NCBI GenBank assembly: GCA_907165065.1 | Contig: OU015540.1 | Location: 1,596,001 to 1,660,000 of the forward strand | Source: Caprimulgus europaeus | Lineage: Eukaryota; Chordata; Aves; Caprimulgiformes; Caprimulgidae | Reading direction: 5' to 3' | DNA: 64,000 nt | In this document: one piece after another, positions 44,169-57,018 of the stretch | Layout of the letters: each line of letters begins with the position of its first letter | Numbering within the stretch: position 1 is the first letter of the stretch | The notes under the pieces: generated by a model | The model's database searches: none | What the model was told of the DNA's origin: nothing | What the model saw: only the letters and a program-made list of their open reading frames with translations | Made by a program: the position numbers and the translations under genes

Positions 44169-47100
44169 GCACGCAGCCCTGCCTCACTCACCACGGGCAG
44201 GGCTTTGGGACGTGGAGCACGAGCGAGGTGCCCGGCTGGCAGCTGGCGCGGGGCCTGTGGTGGAGATGAGGCTGCAGGGCGGCAGAGGGAAAGGCCGGGC
44301 GGCTCCTTCACAGCCAGGCACCCCGTGACGCACCCGCGAGCTGGGGCAAGAAAAGGGACACGAGGGCTGATGGGCTGAAGCCACTGCCTGCCCCGTGCAG
44401 GGAAGGTGGCACCCAGAGCTGCTGTGGGACGGGAGGAGGCCAAGCTCCCTCCAGGGACAGGAGGAAGGAGGAAAAAAAGAGAGGAACGTACAGAGGGAAA
44501 CCCTCAATTACTGCAAAGGGAGTTCCCCCTCGCAGCTCCAGGACCAGCTCCTGGGTTAGCGCTCCCAGCACCGTGCTGATCCCGGTTCCATAGATACCGA
44601 TGCCATGACAACCCTGACATCATCTCTGCTTCGGACGGGAACCGCAGGGAAAGGCGCAGGAAGGAGCGTGCAGGCAGAGCTGGCACCGAGCAGCCTGGGG
44701 TCAGGGCTGGGGGCTTCACACAGCCCCGCCACCAGCTCTGCTCCCACCCTGCTGCCCTGCAGCTCCGTTTCCCCGTGCAGGGACCAGTGTCACCGCTGTC
44801 ACACGGGGTACACATGCAGCAGGCGTGTTAAACCCTTTACATGCAAAATGCGGTATCAAAGCGAAGGACTGCGGTGCGCTGGGCCCCGTCTCCAGCTCGC
44901 TTTGGGTTTTGCAGCTTTGTCAGCCTGTTCTTTCTGGCAGGTGGAATCAGGATTTAACTGTTAAAGCTCATGATGATGCCATTCAGTTTTTCTCAATTAC
45001 AGGTGAGTCATCATCTCTCCAGATCTATTTCTGACTCTCAGCAGGAAAAGCAGAATTCAGCCTTTCGCTCCTCAATGCCACCAGCTCAGGAGAAATCACA
45101 TTTTGCTATGCAAAAAAAGAAACGGCTACAAAGAGAACGCCAGGTTGGTCCCTCCTGCTTTCTTCTGGCAGGATGTCTCATGGGGCTGGCCAAGGATTGC
45201 ACCACATTGTCAAGAGCATGGCCAGCTCATCCCTGAATCGCTGATTAAGAACAAAGACCGTATTTACTTGAAGGGGTTACCAAAGGTGACATTTTTCAGA
45301 CAGCTTCAGCAGTTCAGAAGCAGCTGCTCCAGTGTCCCCAAAAACCACGTTCATTGAGAACAAACCATCCTGTACCCATCAGCTCAGAGCTGTGTATGGA
45401 GGTGAGGGCAGCTCTGCTCCCCAAGGGTGGCTGGTGCCAGGGAGGGGAGTGGGTGTCCCCACAGCCACTGTCACACCAGACATCCCAGGTGGGCCTGTGC
45501 AATGCTGGTGGCTGTGGACAGACCCTCAGCAAACCAACGGCACGAGGAAAGCTGTGCAGGAGAGCAGCGTGCTCCCCAGGCACTGAGCAGGGAATCCTCC
45601 TCACCTCTGGGCTCTGCTCTTGCTGTTCTGGTGACACTGGAAAAGACATTTCAGTCCTCCTGGTTCTCCACACCCCCTTTCTAATATGTCTTGCCTACCT
45701 CATCTGTCCCAACTGGGACAGGGCTATTTTGGACAACGCAAAGCACAAGAGACCAAGATAGTGCCTGAATCTTAGATGCTGCCGTAGAACAAATCATAAC
45801 TGTTTCCAGACAGAGAGATGGTTTAGACTCTTCAGGACATGCATCAGCCAAGATCCCCACAGAAATCCCTGCTTCTAAACTTCTCCTCTTTCTTTGAGGC
45901 TCATCTCTCCAACTTCTGCTGGGTGCAGTATGTTCATACAATCATTTTTCACGTCGTCTCGTGCTCGCTTTTGCCCCCTGCCCCAGCGCAGATAAAGCAG
46001 CACAGAAGCTATCTGCAGCCTACACACAAACTCTATTTCTGTTTCACTTCCTATTGCTGCAAACAAGCCAACAGACACACAGAGCTAACAGGAATGGATA
46101 TCACATCTTCAACATCTTCCCCAGCAAATGGGGGAGACAAACAGTGTTTTAAAATGCCACTTTCCAGAGCATTTGTTCTGTCTGAACAACTTCTGTCTGC
46201 ATTCACCACCCCACCCTGGATTTCAGTGGCAGGGAGCAAACAGAGCGGCACACAGACAAGCACCTGAGATTTGTCTATGTTTTGATTTTATGTGAGTTTA
46301 ATTAAGGGTGGTGGAAAATATGTGTTTGCCTCATGCTTCTTGTAGGCACGCTGACTTCTTAATCTTTGTCTCCAACACAAAAGAAAGCAATCAGGTCTCA
46401 CCCAGGGGTAAGTATATGGACATGACAACCTTGAGGAGACAAGATGTGGAGCTTTCTCCTTCTTCAAAGCCTGCTGGAGTCAGCCCTACCCACTCAGCTA
46501 AGGGCTGATTCCACCCAGCTCTACACAGCTCAGAGCAGTGATGTTTTTCAAGGGCCTGTGGCTGAACATACCCCACTGAGGAGAGCTGACCAAGCTACCT
46601 GCTGTCAGCCGAGCGGCCGTCAGCGATGCTCGTGTCGCTCTGTGAAGCAGAACGTATTTGCAAAAGTTTCCAAGCAGATGGCTGAGGCTAAAGCACCCTG
46701 CTTCATAATCCCAGTGCTGGGGTCACTGGGATGGGGACCTGGCCCATAGGAAGCCCAGTAACGCACAAGATGAGTTAAAACACTTTCTTTAGCAGGACTG
46801 ACCCTATTTTCTCTGCGGCAGAGGGTAGCAGTGGGATGCTCCTGATTTGGTAGGCAAAACAATCAGCCACACTTTCTACTTAACTTCTCTAAAATCAAAT
46901 AGTGATGTGAAACTGCCCTGCTCTCAGAACAGCTCTGACAATGTATTTATAGTGAAGCTGTTTCAGCCCAGCAATCCACAGCAGCTGCAAGCAGGGTCCT
47001 GCAGCCCGTGGCCCAGGGGAGCCAGCGGGGCTGCAGCCGTGGGGCACAGCCACCAACTCCAGCAGCTCCCCCAGCTCTGACACCGTCCTCTGCAGAGGTG

Positions 47101-50100
47101 TGGGCAGGAAAACAGCTTGCCCTTCACATTCCCTGCCTGGGAATCAATAGTCTGAGAGATGCAAGTTCATTTACTTGCTACTCTGAAATGCTTTGCTTGA
47201 TGTTCATTAGAGTTGGGCTAATATTGCTTTCAGCCATTAGTCTCTAGAAAAAAAACAAGAGAATTGATGGAAATATTGAGAGCTGCTTAGAAATTCACAG
47301 TGTCCAGTAACAGAGAGAATGGACTTCCTGATTAGCCACACCTTAGCACGCTGTCACTAGAGAGCTACTTAATGCCCTCCACCCTAAGAGATCCAGAAAC
47401 ATCTGGAAGATCATTTATGAGCTGGTTACTCATCCAGTTCTGAGACGCAGCCATCGCTCTGGTGGGATTCTGCAGTTACTGTGCAAGTACAAACACAAGA
47501 TAAGCATGCCATTAAAAAAGGCAGAAAACTTTACTAAACTGAAATCACCTGGGGAGGATTTGGATGGCAGAATTCAATTCCTTGAGATAGCAAGAGTTAA
47601 TATCTCGGTGCTTGCATAAAAACCAAACAAAAACCCCAAAGGGTTTCAAAATGGTTTCCAGTGGTGCAATTGCAGACTTGACATCTCATCTAGTAAACTT
47701 ATTCTTTGCTCCTTCTCAAAATACCTCATAGCACAAAAAGTTTGGGGGTTTTGGCAAACCAGCAATCTAATCTGCTTCAGTCACCTGGCTAAAAACTCTG
47801 CTACATGAAGAGTGCTACACACTGCCTTGGGAGGAGCTGGATGAAACAGAAATGAGATCCCGAGCTGTTTCCAAACTGACCTCCTGGGCACCTCATCATG
47901 TAGGGCCTGACCAACAAGTTGACTTTGGTGCTTGTCATCTGCTACCTGCTTGGTGTTTCAGCTTAGCAGGGTTGGTAATGTGAGCAGAGCTGACAGCTAC
48001 AAGGATGTGGAGCAGCCCGAGCCGTGCTCTGACACGCAGAGCTTCTACCAGTCTCATTTGAGCTACGTCAAGCTTTGCTGCCAGAGGAGCTCTCCCAGCT
48101 CAGTCCTTTTGTTATTATCATTTCTGCTCATGTTACACCACAAAGCGAGATCCACAGTGCAAGTTCTTGGGGAAATAAGGGTCACAATGTTTGTGTAACT
48201 AATGTGGTGTTTGTAGCAATATACTGAAAATAAGAAAGGCTTCTTTTTGTATCTGAACATAGCAAATACTACACAGGATTCAAATGAAAGACACAACCTG
48301 ACGTAAAGGAGATTCCTGGGATGGACTGAGGTAAGTGATTTTATTGTAGTGGACAATCTTGTGCCCAAGACTGGAGAGCACAAGCACCTAAAGCAGCCTC
48401 CCTGGAAGAGACTGTCACCTAAATGGGAAGCACAGGCCGAGGCTGCCGAGGCCGCTGGGTTTATCCCATCGCACAGAAGTGGAAGTGTGGCTGCAAAAGG
48501 TGAAGGGACTGACCTGGAGTCCAGCAAGAAGCTTGTGACTCACTAAGGACTGGATTTTGATCTCTGGAGTCTCTATCCATACAGGCCTTGTCTTACATAC
48601 TTTGCCTACCTTTTACCCCATCTGAGACACGTGACATGAGGCACTGTCACAAAATCCACTTTTTTTACACCACTGGTAGTTTGGGCCAAGGATGGACAAA
48701 ACAGGGAAAGCCCAGCACTGCCTGACCACACCAAGCATTTGAAAGGAAAGTCCCCTCCAGTACTGGGATGTCAGTTTAGACCTAAAGCTTGGTGTTCTGG
48801 GAGAAATGGAAGCTTTGTGGGACTGCATGAAACATGAAAAGCTGGCTGGTGTCTACTGTGGGAAATCATTAACTCAGTTGTTTCTTTCTCACAGGTCTGC
48901 TAATTCAAAGCAAGGCTGCATGAAACTCTGTGGGATTTCTTCCTACCTCTTCCCATGCAGAAAGGCTGGGCTGCACCCCTAGATCTCAAACCAAACAGCT
49001 TTGCTGAAGCCATGATTGGCTCATGATCTTCTTTTTCCTCCATGAAGCACCCAGAGCAGATGACAACCATGCCAAGTAAGTTGGATCTCTCCTCTGACTA
49101 AAAACGATCCCTGGTTTATGACTGGTCTGTACTGTCCCCCTTGCCTGTGTCTGCTCTGTGCATGACACACAGCTGGACTCAAGGATCTTAAAGGTCTTTT
49201 CCAACCTAATGATTCTATATGAGCCCGGGTAAGTCTGTGCATCCACTGAAGAGCTTGTGTGTGGACCAGCTCACCTTTAGGCAAGATGCACATCTGGCTC
49301 CCATCTACTGCTGGCTCAGGCCACAGGAGGAACAAAGCAAGCCACAGGATCTAAGCCAGCGCAGTCCCTGCCACCAAGAGGACCTCTGCAGGCTGGCCAC
49401 AGCTTTCCTGCAACCAGCAATGCCCAGTTTCACACACACAGTGCTCTGTATGAGAAAGTGACTGTTACAAAATTATCAGATAAAATCCATCCACCCTTTC
49501 CAACCTGTTAATGACCTGATAAAAAAAAGTCAGCTATGGGCAGGAGATCAGGCAGGGAACATGCTGGAATGGCATCCAGTGTTTCATTGTACTTCCTAAG
49601 GCAGATGATAGCTGCAGGCAGAGGAATAACACATCCCTCGTTTAGGTGATTATACAAGAGGCATCGCACACCAGTTTGAAAAGTCACTAAGTCACCAAAA
49701 TCTCCTCCCAAAACCACAGGAGAGGGACTAGCACGAGGTAAAACATTTGCTATCTGGAGCAGTTTGCTGTTCCCTGTGAGAGGCAGCAAAGCCACAGAAA
49801 CACATCCTTTGTTGCCCTCTGCTGTTGGCTTGGTCAAGATGCAAAGCACATTTTCTCCGTAGCTTCACACCTGGGAAGCACATCCCAGAAGCCAAGAAGC
49901 ATGATGCTATGGGATAACTGGGAAGGAAAACCTGGGACCAGGAAAAGGCTTCTGCATTCAGAGTGCTCGAAAGGAAAAGCAACACCTGCACTAGCACAAT
50001 GCACAGAAGCAGAGGGCACCTCTCCATGGGAGGCAACGCAGCAAGGTCAGGGGAGGCAGGGGCACAACCCAGCAGGCACGAGTGCCAGGACCACTGTCTA

Positions 50101-50417
50101 AGTAGCACTAGACCATGGCAGATGCTGTGAGCCCAGACAGACATTGGTGCAGCTTTCCAGGCTGTATCACCTACCCTTCAGTAGCTCAGTAAGTACAGAC
50201 AGGATTGACACACACCAAGGGGAACAGACCAGTTTCAAGGCTTGGGAAATGCTAGTGCTGCTTGTTAGACTTGACTTCTGGAAGCGTTAGGATAATTATA
50301 AAAATGAAGAACTGACAGCAAGAACAGAGGCCCCAGCATCAGCACAGCTACTGGTACTGAGTCCCATTTGTCTTTAATTGGGAGGAACAGTTATTTGGCA
50401 TCACAGGAGAAAAAGGA
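44169..50417. other. Between SYNGR3 and GFER, no gene recognised
   Basis: 6.2 kb with no exon set, RNA gene or long repeat that I can support. One short CR1 tail at about 49170-49217. Confidence 0.6.
49170..49217 (+). mobile_element. Short CR1 3' tail
   Basis: About 48 bases of CR1 3' end ('ctggactcaaggatcttaaa', 'ggtcttttccaacctaatg', attctat). Extreme 5' truncation, or an old eroded copy. Confidence 0.7.
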
Positions 50418-50894
50418 TCTAAAGCTCCTGGAGAGTGTCCAGAGGAGGGACACAACATTGGGGAAGGGTTTAGAGGGGAAGGGTGTGAGGAGAGGCTGAA
50501 GTCACTTGGGTTGTTCAGCCTGGAGAAGAGGAGACTGAGAGGAGATCTCATGGCGGTCTGGAACTTCCTCCCCAGGGGAAGAGGAGGGGCAGGCGCTGAG
50601 CTCTTCTCTCTGGCCACCAACGCCAGGAGCAGAGGACATGGCAGGAAGATGTGGCAGGGGAGGGTGAGGTTGGCCATGAGGAAAAGGTTCTTGAGGCAGA
50701 GGGTGGTGGAGCACTGGCACAGGCTCCCCAGGGAGGTGCTCATGGCCCCAAGCCTGACAAGATTCCAGCAGCATTTGGCCAAGGCCCTCAGGGACATGGT
50801 GTGAATGTTGGGATTGTCCTGTGCAGGGACAGGAGTTGGACTGGATGATCCTGGTGGGTCCCTTCCAGCTCACCACATTCCCTGACTCTGTGAT
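50418..50894 (+). mobile_element. CR1 LINE fragment, longest of its subfamily here
   Basis: Plus-oriented. It includes the upstream CR1 part ('gttcagcctggagaagagga') and the same 3' body as the copies at 12625 and 24744, ending ggtgggtcccttccagctc and a degenerate tail. Confidence 0.9.
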
Positions 50895-52375
50895 AAGTTT
50901 TCTGATGTGCAGGAGATGTACCCCACACTCCAACTGCCACCATCTCTCAGCTCCCTCGACTGTGAATCAATTGTGCATCGGCGCAGATGTGGTGGCGGTG
51001 TCAGGCAGCTCGGGAGCGTCAGGGTCATTCACGTGCACCTCCCTGTGGGACTTCCCAGTCCAGGTCAGTGCCCCAGCTGGCCACAACACTGATCCCCACC
51101 CCCTCAGACAGTCCTCTGTGTTCTAACTGCTGACTTTCCTACATGCTAGTAGCTGTGGTTTTGCTTTATTATATTTCCTATTACCCTACACAATTAACAG
51201 TTGATTTTGCATAACCTTGGTGGCAGCTTCTACTGAAGTTGATTCCTGACAACACAAAATACTGAACAGCTCCTCTCCATCATTCAGACCAAAAACCTGA
51301 ACAGCCACTCCAGGAATGGGGGGAAAAAAATAAAATAAAATAAAAATCAGTGCTGATAGGAAGGGGCAAAAAAAACCCAAAAGGAAATCTAACCCTACAC
51401 TCTCCCAGCCTGTAAAATTCCAGCAGGAAGAAATATCACCCACTGCCTGTAACAGGCTGGAGCAAGAGACACATGAAAGCAAAGGGACTCTTGAGAATCT
51501 CACTGTAAACAGGAGACTGTAAACACTCCACACACTGCAGAGGAACTGCTAATCCCTGGAAAAATGTTAAAGCACAGTGGTGCTTCCACCAGCATCTGCA
51601 CTTGTTGCTTCCCTAAGCACCTCTGCCTCCCATTCATGCAGCAGACCATTCCCTCGTGGCTCCCTGCTCTTTGCTTTCAGGGGAAAAAAAAAGGAAGAAA
51701 AAACTTACAGCTATGAGTGCAAAGCAGCCCATGAACACAGCGAGTGCTCTGGGAAGCAGGAAGCTTAGCCAGTGCCAATTACACACCAGCAGCTCTTGAG
51801 GAAGGTCCCACAAGCTCCTCAGGCAGCACCTGCTCCTGGCTGTGCTTGCAGGGGCTCCTGTGTTGATAGGAAGCAGGTTCCCCTCTGTTAAAGGTGATGG
51901 GATGGGCACAGTTGTGCTGTGAATATGTAGTTAACAAACATTCCCTTCAGTGGGTCACACCTCCTCTGCCATCCTGCTCCAACTCAGCAAGATCTGAGCT
52001 ACTCCCAACTGTACCACTACCCTGAATGCTCTTACAAACATGACCTAAAACCCAACACTTGAGCCCCATAAAATATCCCACTGGTTCCCCCCTGATAAAG
52101 CCAAACTCTGATCTGATGGGTAAGGACCTGCTGGATAAAATCACTGCATTTTTGTAGCTTCTTGGCCCACAGAGAATTGAATCCATTCAGCAGCATGACA
52201 GAAAGGACAGGCTGCAGCCCCACCTCCTCTGATCCACACACAATCACACAACCCCAGCTGAGCATCAAGCTCAGACAGTAACACATTGGCATGCAAAGGT
52301 TAGACACAGCAACACAAAATGCTGCCATTTCCTAAGGTCTCATGCAGTGGGGAAGCCAGGAATGAGCTCAGTTGC
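50895..52375. other. Flank beyond the GFER 3' end, nothing recognised
   Basis: No exon or repeat family seen apart from short A-rich tracts (about 51322-51346). Confidence 0.55.
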
Positions 52376-52381
52376 TTTATT
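52376..52381 (-). terminator. Candidate distal GFER poly(A) signal
   Basis: AATAAA on the minus strand, about 2.9 kb after the GFER stop. The sequence from the stop to here is AT-rich, free of CR1 and almost without open frames, as expected of a long 3' UTR. Other candidates are 53361-53366 and 55125-55130. Confidence 0.45.
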
Positions 52382-55264
52382 ATTTTCACATCAACAGCAA
52401 ATATAATTTGAATACAGTTATTTTTAAAACTAGATTTAATCGAGTGCATTTAGAAGAAAATTCACAATTTTCTGTACACAAATACATGTCTCTTCAATAG
52501 AAATTCCTTACATAAGATTAAAACTTGAGATGTGGTACAGATGAGCAGCAAAAAAATAAACCCTCCCACCCCTCCCCACGCAGTCAAGCCCACAGAGATG
52601 ACAATATGCCCGAGAAGCATTTAAGCTCTTCTGCAAAGCCATAAACGTGAGAGAACAGGGTGCAAGCAGAGATTTTTTTTCCCCAAATGGCCACTTAGCA
52701 AAGTTACAAACTGCCCTACAACATCTGAGCAGCCACAGCTGGTGGCCTCAGCAGTAGGAAGCATTGTTAAAGATACTGGCTTCAGCTTTAAGGCTCTTCC
52801 CCTGCCCCTGCCAGGACAGCAGAACAGTGCATGGTGGCAGAAGAGGATTTTCCTTCTGCACACACATTTCTTTTCCTCTCCACACTCTGAGGATGAGGAG
52901 AGATGCTGCAGTACAGTGGGAGGTCACCATGCACCTGCCCATCACTGGCCAGCAGCAGTCACAGGACTCAGCTGCAGAGACCAAGCGGGTTTGCACAAGC
53001 ACGTGGGACTCCCAGCCGGGCCCATCTGCAGAGTCAGGAGGAACAAAGGCTGAGACAGGGGCTGTGCCAACCTGCTCCTCTATGCTGAAGTAAATTAGGC
53101 AGAAATCTCATCATCTGCTCCACAGGTGATGAAACTGTCACAGAGAACAGTGGAGGGCAGACTGGAAAGGAAGAGCAGTGAATCCCTCCTCTTGTACAGC
53201 CAAGTCCAGCAGAAAGGGCCTGTCCACACCTCCGGCTGCTCTCGATATCCTGACAGAGCGGGGTCACTCTGGTCATGCCTGACAAAGCTGAGGGCTACAG
53301 CCTTCTTCTTGGTCCTCCCCTCACCAGTGGGTACCAGTGTGCTTCACTTTGGGGATTGGGTTTATTACTAAAAAACAACCCCCAAAACCAGGGCTGGAAT
53401 TCATTGATTTTAAGAACCTCAAGGTGCTAACAGGGAAATTGTCTGAGCACTCTTAATAACCTGAATGATACCTCCAGCTCCTAAGCCAGATTGCACACTT
53501 CATGAAGGACCTTATCATCAGTTTTGTTGGTTTTGTGTTTAGGACCATTATTACATAAAAGACTTCAAGAATTACCAGACCATAAAATTTGTTTCATACT
53601 GTTTTAACAGGTCCAACTGGAAAGAACTTGAATACACCATAAAACATTAAAATGTATTTCTCAAGTTCTTATTGCTTTTTTAAACACTAAAGCGCCCTGT
53701 ACACACAGGTTTGGAGATCAAAGTACTTAGATAGGAGATGTCATCACTTTAATACTATTATAAAAGCATTTCCAGGTAACACTCACTCTATCAGCAAGAG
53801 TAAATTTACAGCTGTACTGCAGTGCATGAAATAAGGAAGCTCACCAAAACACACAAGAAAACCTCAGCGAGAAGTACGGAAGGAGAAAGCCTCCTATGGT
53901 CACAGCTCGTGCAAACTCCTGCAAAGCTTCACAGCCAGAAATAAATACAGGCATGGTATCACCAGTTATTTTAAGAACTTGAAATTATTTTGACTCTTCT
54001 CTTTTTTTTTCTAAGCTCTCTTTGCATATGCATTGTGGTGTAAATCATTTATGCTGCTGTTTCACTTGAATCTGAAATTCACATTTATGTTATCAACACG
54101 CTGATGCAGTACAGCTGACCTAAGAAAAAATATACACAGCATGGATTCTGACTGGTTTTTACAGAAATAACCTACCCCAGGGACTCAGAGGAGTCCCCTG
54201 TGCAATAAATACTTTGTAAAGCTGATATCACAGTCTTAAGCAGGACTCAGGTACTGCAGGGAGCTTGTAAAGTCCTTTTGTTCTGGAGAGATTTTTAGCT
54301 AGGGGGTAACACCTGAATATCAACCAAGTCAGCAAGTACCAACTAAGAATTTCAAAACACAAGTGACATCTCAGAAATACTGTATGCTAAATAAAAAAAG
54401 CTGAATATGCTTCATTACAGATCTCAGTCTCAAGCTATTTTCACAACTGACAAAAGTTCAGAGCAGAGGTAAAGAGCTGCTTTAAGAATAAGTAGTTCAG
54501 AAGAACTTACCACCACACCACACCTGGATCCAAAGAAAATCAGCAATCAATTTAAAACATTTTAATTTCACCCAGCTGATACTTCATTCCATTCATCAGA
54601 TGAGGGGTTTTTTGTCCTGCTTTAGTTTCCCTTTCTACAACATCTTCTTACATGACAAGTTGAAACACAAAAATAAAACGAGATCTGTGTTCCATTATTT
54701 TAGTATTTAAATTAAATCTACCTGCCCTCAGGCCTCTTATCATAAGAGTTGGATGCCAGTTTAACAACAAGCATTGGAGATCTCAGAAAGAGAAATCAAA
54801 AAAACACATAAAACACAGCATGAACAACAGAAATGCAAATGGCAATGAACTGGATGCATTTGTTAAAACATCAGGATAATGCCACAGGGCAGCCCTCTGC
54901 AAGTGTGCTCAGGGAAAAGGAATTCTAGTCACAGAAACAAGCAAATGCCCCTAAAATAAGGAAATGTCATCATGAAAACATCTCCAGAAGTTTGTCAGTG
55001 ACTCAATTTCACAAGTTTCTGTCAATTCCTGTACATTCCACAAATGTAAGGCCCCAGGTAATAAATTTCTGTAATAATTTATCAAAATACTATTGGTGAC
55101 TTTCAAATTGACTTTGAGAGTTGGTTTATTTCCACAAGCTGTATCAGACACACACACACACACAAGCACACAAACACACAGTTACTGACTTGCACAGCTC
55201 CCTGTAGTGACTCAACACCAGGTTGAATTGGTCTGTTAGAGATTCCCAGAGCAGCCTCTAGGGA
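52382..55264 (-). other. Probable GFER 3' UTR
   Basis: 2.9 kb of AT-rich sequence with no coding exon and no recognised transposable element, between the GFER stop and the candidate poly(A) signal. A (CA)n tract lies at about 55148-55180. Confidence 0.45.
55148..55180. repeat. (CA)n dinucleotide tract
   Basis: Interrupted CA repeat about 85 bases after the GFER stop. Confidence 0.9.
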
Positions 55265-55427
55265 TTAATCACAACTACCATCTTTCCAACCATCTCGCCA
55301 GCGCTCATCCACACGAGAGCAGTCAAATTCAGATTTCCCCAGTTTCCTGTTCACTTCATTATGAAGAAGACACAACCACTGGGAGAAGTTAGTTCTGGTG
55401 CTAGTATCAGGCTGATTTGTACGTAAT
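55265..55427 (-). CDS. GFER: GFER exon 3 (C-terminus, with stop)
   Basis: Encodes the end of R140 and residues 141-193: [19 protein letters not shown] ... [17 protein letters not shown] ... DGWKDGSCD, then TAA. No in-frame ATG opens it. It is supported by the acceptor ccctgtttgcag, matching phase and near-identity to human from QWLC onward. Confidence 0.95.
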
Positions 55428-57018
55428 CTGCAAACAGGGAAGAGGAAACAAAGGTTACTTCTTTACAGCCACCAAGTTCAATACCCAAAGCAGGCACATG
55501 GCACAGTCAGAGTTGCCTCTTCTGCTATTGCAAGATGAGTCCCAAAGAGAACCCAGAAGAGAGCACACAGAGATCAGTAATTATCAGAGGCCAAACCTCC
55601 ACTATAAAATACCAATGGCTGCAACTGGCTTGGTTTCATTCAGTGCCTAGCCTTGTCAACTGGAAAAGACACAGGAGTCAAACAGCTTATTTATGATAAA
55701 AAGTAAGAAGTACTTGAGTTCCTCAAAACACCAATTAAAAAACAAAACAAAACCTGAGCAGTTGTTTTGCCATGGGATGCCTGTGAAGTCAATAGTTAGG
55801 TTTCAAACTTTTATTTCCATGTTCATCATCCAGAAAAGAGGAGTTAAAACTTTTGATAAACAAGTTGACAGGAACAGGAGTAGAAAACTTTTATCAAACA
55901 TCACAGCCCATTTCAGTCTTTGCTCCATTGCTGAGGCCGCCAATAAAGGGGATTTTCTGGGGTAGAAGAACACTTGTTGCCTGAAAGCCAAATAATTTCA
56001 AGTCCCAGTCTAATTCCAAAACTGAGCACCAGTCCAGTTTGAACCAGAAAATCCTCAAATCGCCTCAGGGAGGCCTTGAAGGCAGCACTCAACCTAACAG
56101 CACGAGGAAAGGTAATTGTTTTCTGAGTAAGTGTATCTCTGATTTACGCAAATGTGGAAGAAACCAGTTCAGGTAACAAACCCCAAATGCAGGAAGAGCT
56201 GCCGATATGCAAACAGCTGCTGTTGCTAGCCCCTGCAGCAACAGCCACCAAAAAACACCCGACAAAGCAACTCACCTTTCCCTCAGATCCTCAGCGCAGT
56301 GTTCGCAGGGGTAAAACTTGGAGAAGAGGTTGATGAACTCCCTCATCTCCCTCTGCTGGGCGCCGCTGGGCCGGTCGGGGTAGTAGGCGGCCATGGTGTG
56401 CAGGAAGGCCCAGGTGCTGCGGCCCAGCTGCTCGCTGTCCAGGGGACAGTCCGGCGGCGGCTCCTTCTCCTCCGCAACCGTCGGGTCCTGGAGGAGGAGA
56501 GAAGGTTGTGAGGGGACAGTGGTGCTTGGTGGGGAAACAGCCCCTTTGCACTCAGGCGGGAGGATGAGGTGGGGGAACGGGCCCTTCCCACCCTCAGCGG
56601 GGGACAAGGGCTGAGCCCCCTCACACCCGGCGGGGAGGAGATGGCGGCCCCGTTCACACCCCCGCGGAGGGGAAACCCAGCTCCTGAGGAGGGGGCCGCA
56701 CAGCCCCGTCACGCTGGGCAGGGCAGGGTGGAAGGTCGCTTCGGAGCTCGGCAGGGATGGAGGTACGACAGCCCCCGGGGGTGACAGGGAGGGGTCCCGC
56801 CGCCGCCTCACCCCGCCGCCCGGAGCCGCCTGCTTCCTCTGCTCCCGCAGCCAGCTCTTGAAATCCGTGCAGGCTCGGCATGGCTTCTTAGACGACTCCT
56901 CCGCCCCGGAGCCCGCGGCACCGTGCGGGACGGTGAAGGAGAAGGCGAAGGGGCCGCTCTCAGTGCCCGGGAACGGCGAAGCACCGCGGCCCAACCGCCC
57001 CTCACTGGGCGCCGCCAT
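55265..57018 (-). CDS. GFER: GFER (ALR), FAD-linked sulfhydryl oxidase (complete, 3 coding exons)
   Basis: Exons on the minus strand: 57018-56812, 56487-56276, 55427-55265, giving 193 aa (human long form 205). The start is the ATG in aagATGGCGGCG. An upstream in-frame GTG exists but is not needed. Known role: with MIA40 (CHCHD4) it drives disulfide relay import in the mitochondrial intermembrane space, passing electrons to cytochrome c. Visible: variable N-terminus, KPCRAC (C47, C50), the Erv/ALR core with redox C130-E-H-C133, C159/C176 (structural pair in human), and C192 in the final DGSCD. From the CxxC on, numbering runs 12 below human. The equivalents of human C154 and C165 are Arg and Asn. 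It lies upstream of SYNGR3 on the same strand, as in mammals. Confidence 0.96.
55428..56275 (-). other. GFER intron 2
   Basis: 0.85 kb, AT-rich, no repeat family recognised. Donor gtgagt, acceptor tttgcag. Confidence 0.7.
56276..56487 (-). CDS. GFER: GFER exon 2 (catalytic core)
   Basis: Encodes residues 70-139 plus two bases of R140, including [19 protein letters not shown], the FAD-binding helical core and the active-site YPCEHC. Acceptor ctcctccag, donor gtgagt. Confidence 0.95.
56488..56811 (-). other. GFER intron 1 (324 bp, open in frame)
   Basis: GC-rich intron with donor gtgagg and acceptor ctccag. Its length is a multiple of three and it has no stop in the exon 1 frame, so an unspliced transcript would encode a 108-residue Pro/Gly-rich insert. 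Confidence 0.85.
56812..57018 (-). CDS. GFER: GFER exon 1
   Basis: Encodes residues 1-69: [10 protein letters not shown]..., a Ser/Gly-rich segment poorly conserved with mammals, then [20 protein letters not shown], which matches the conserved human block. Phase 0 end. Confidence 0.93.
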
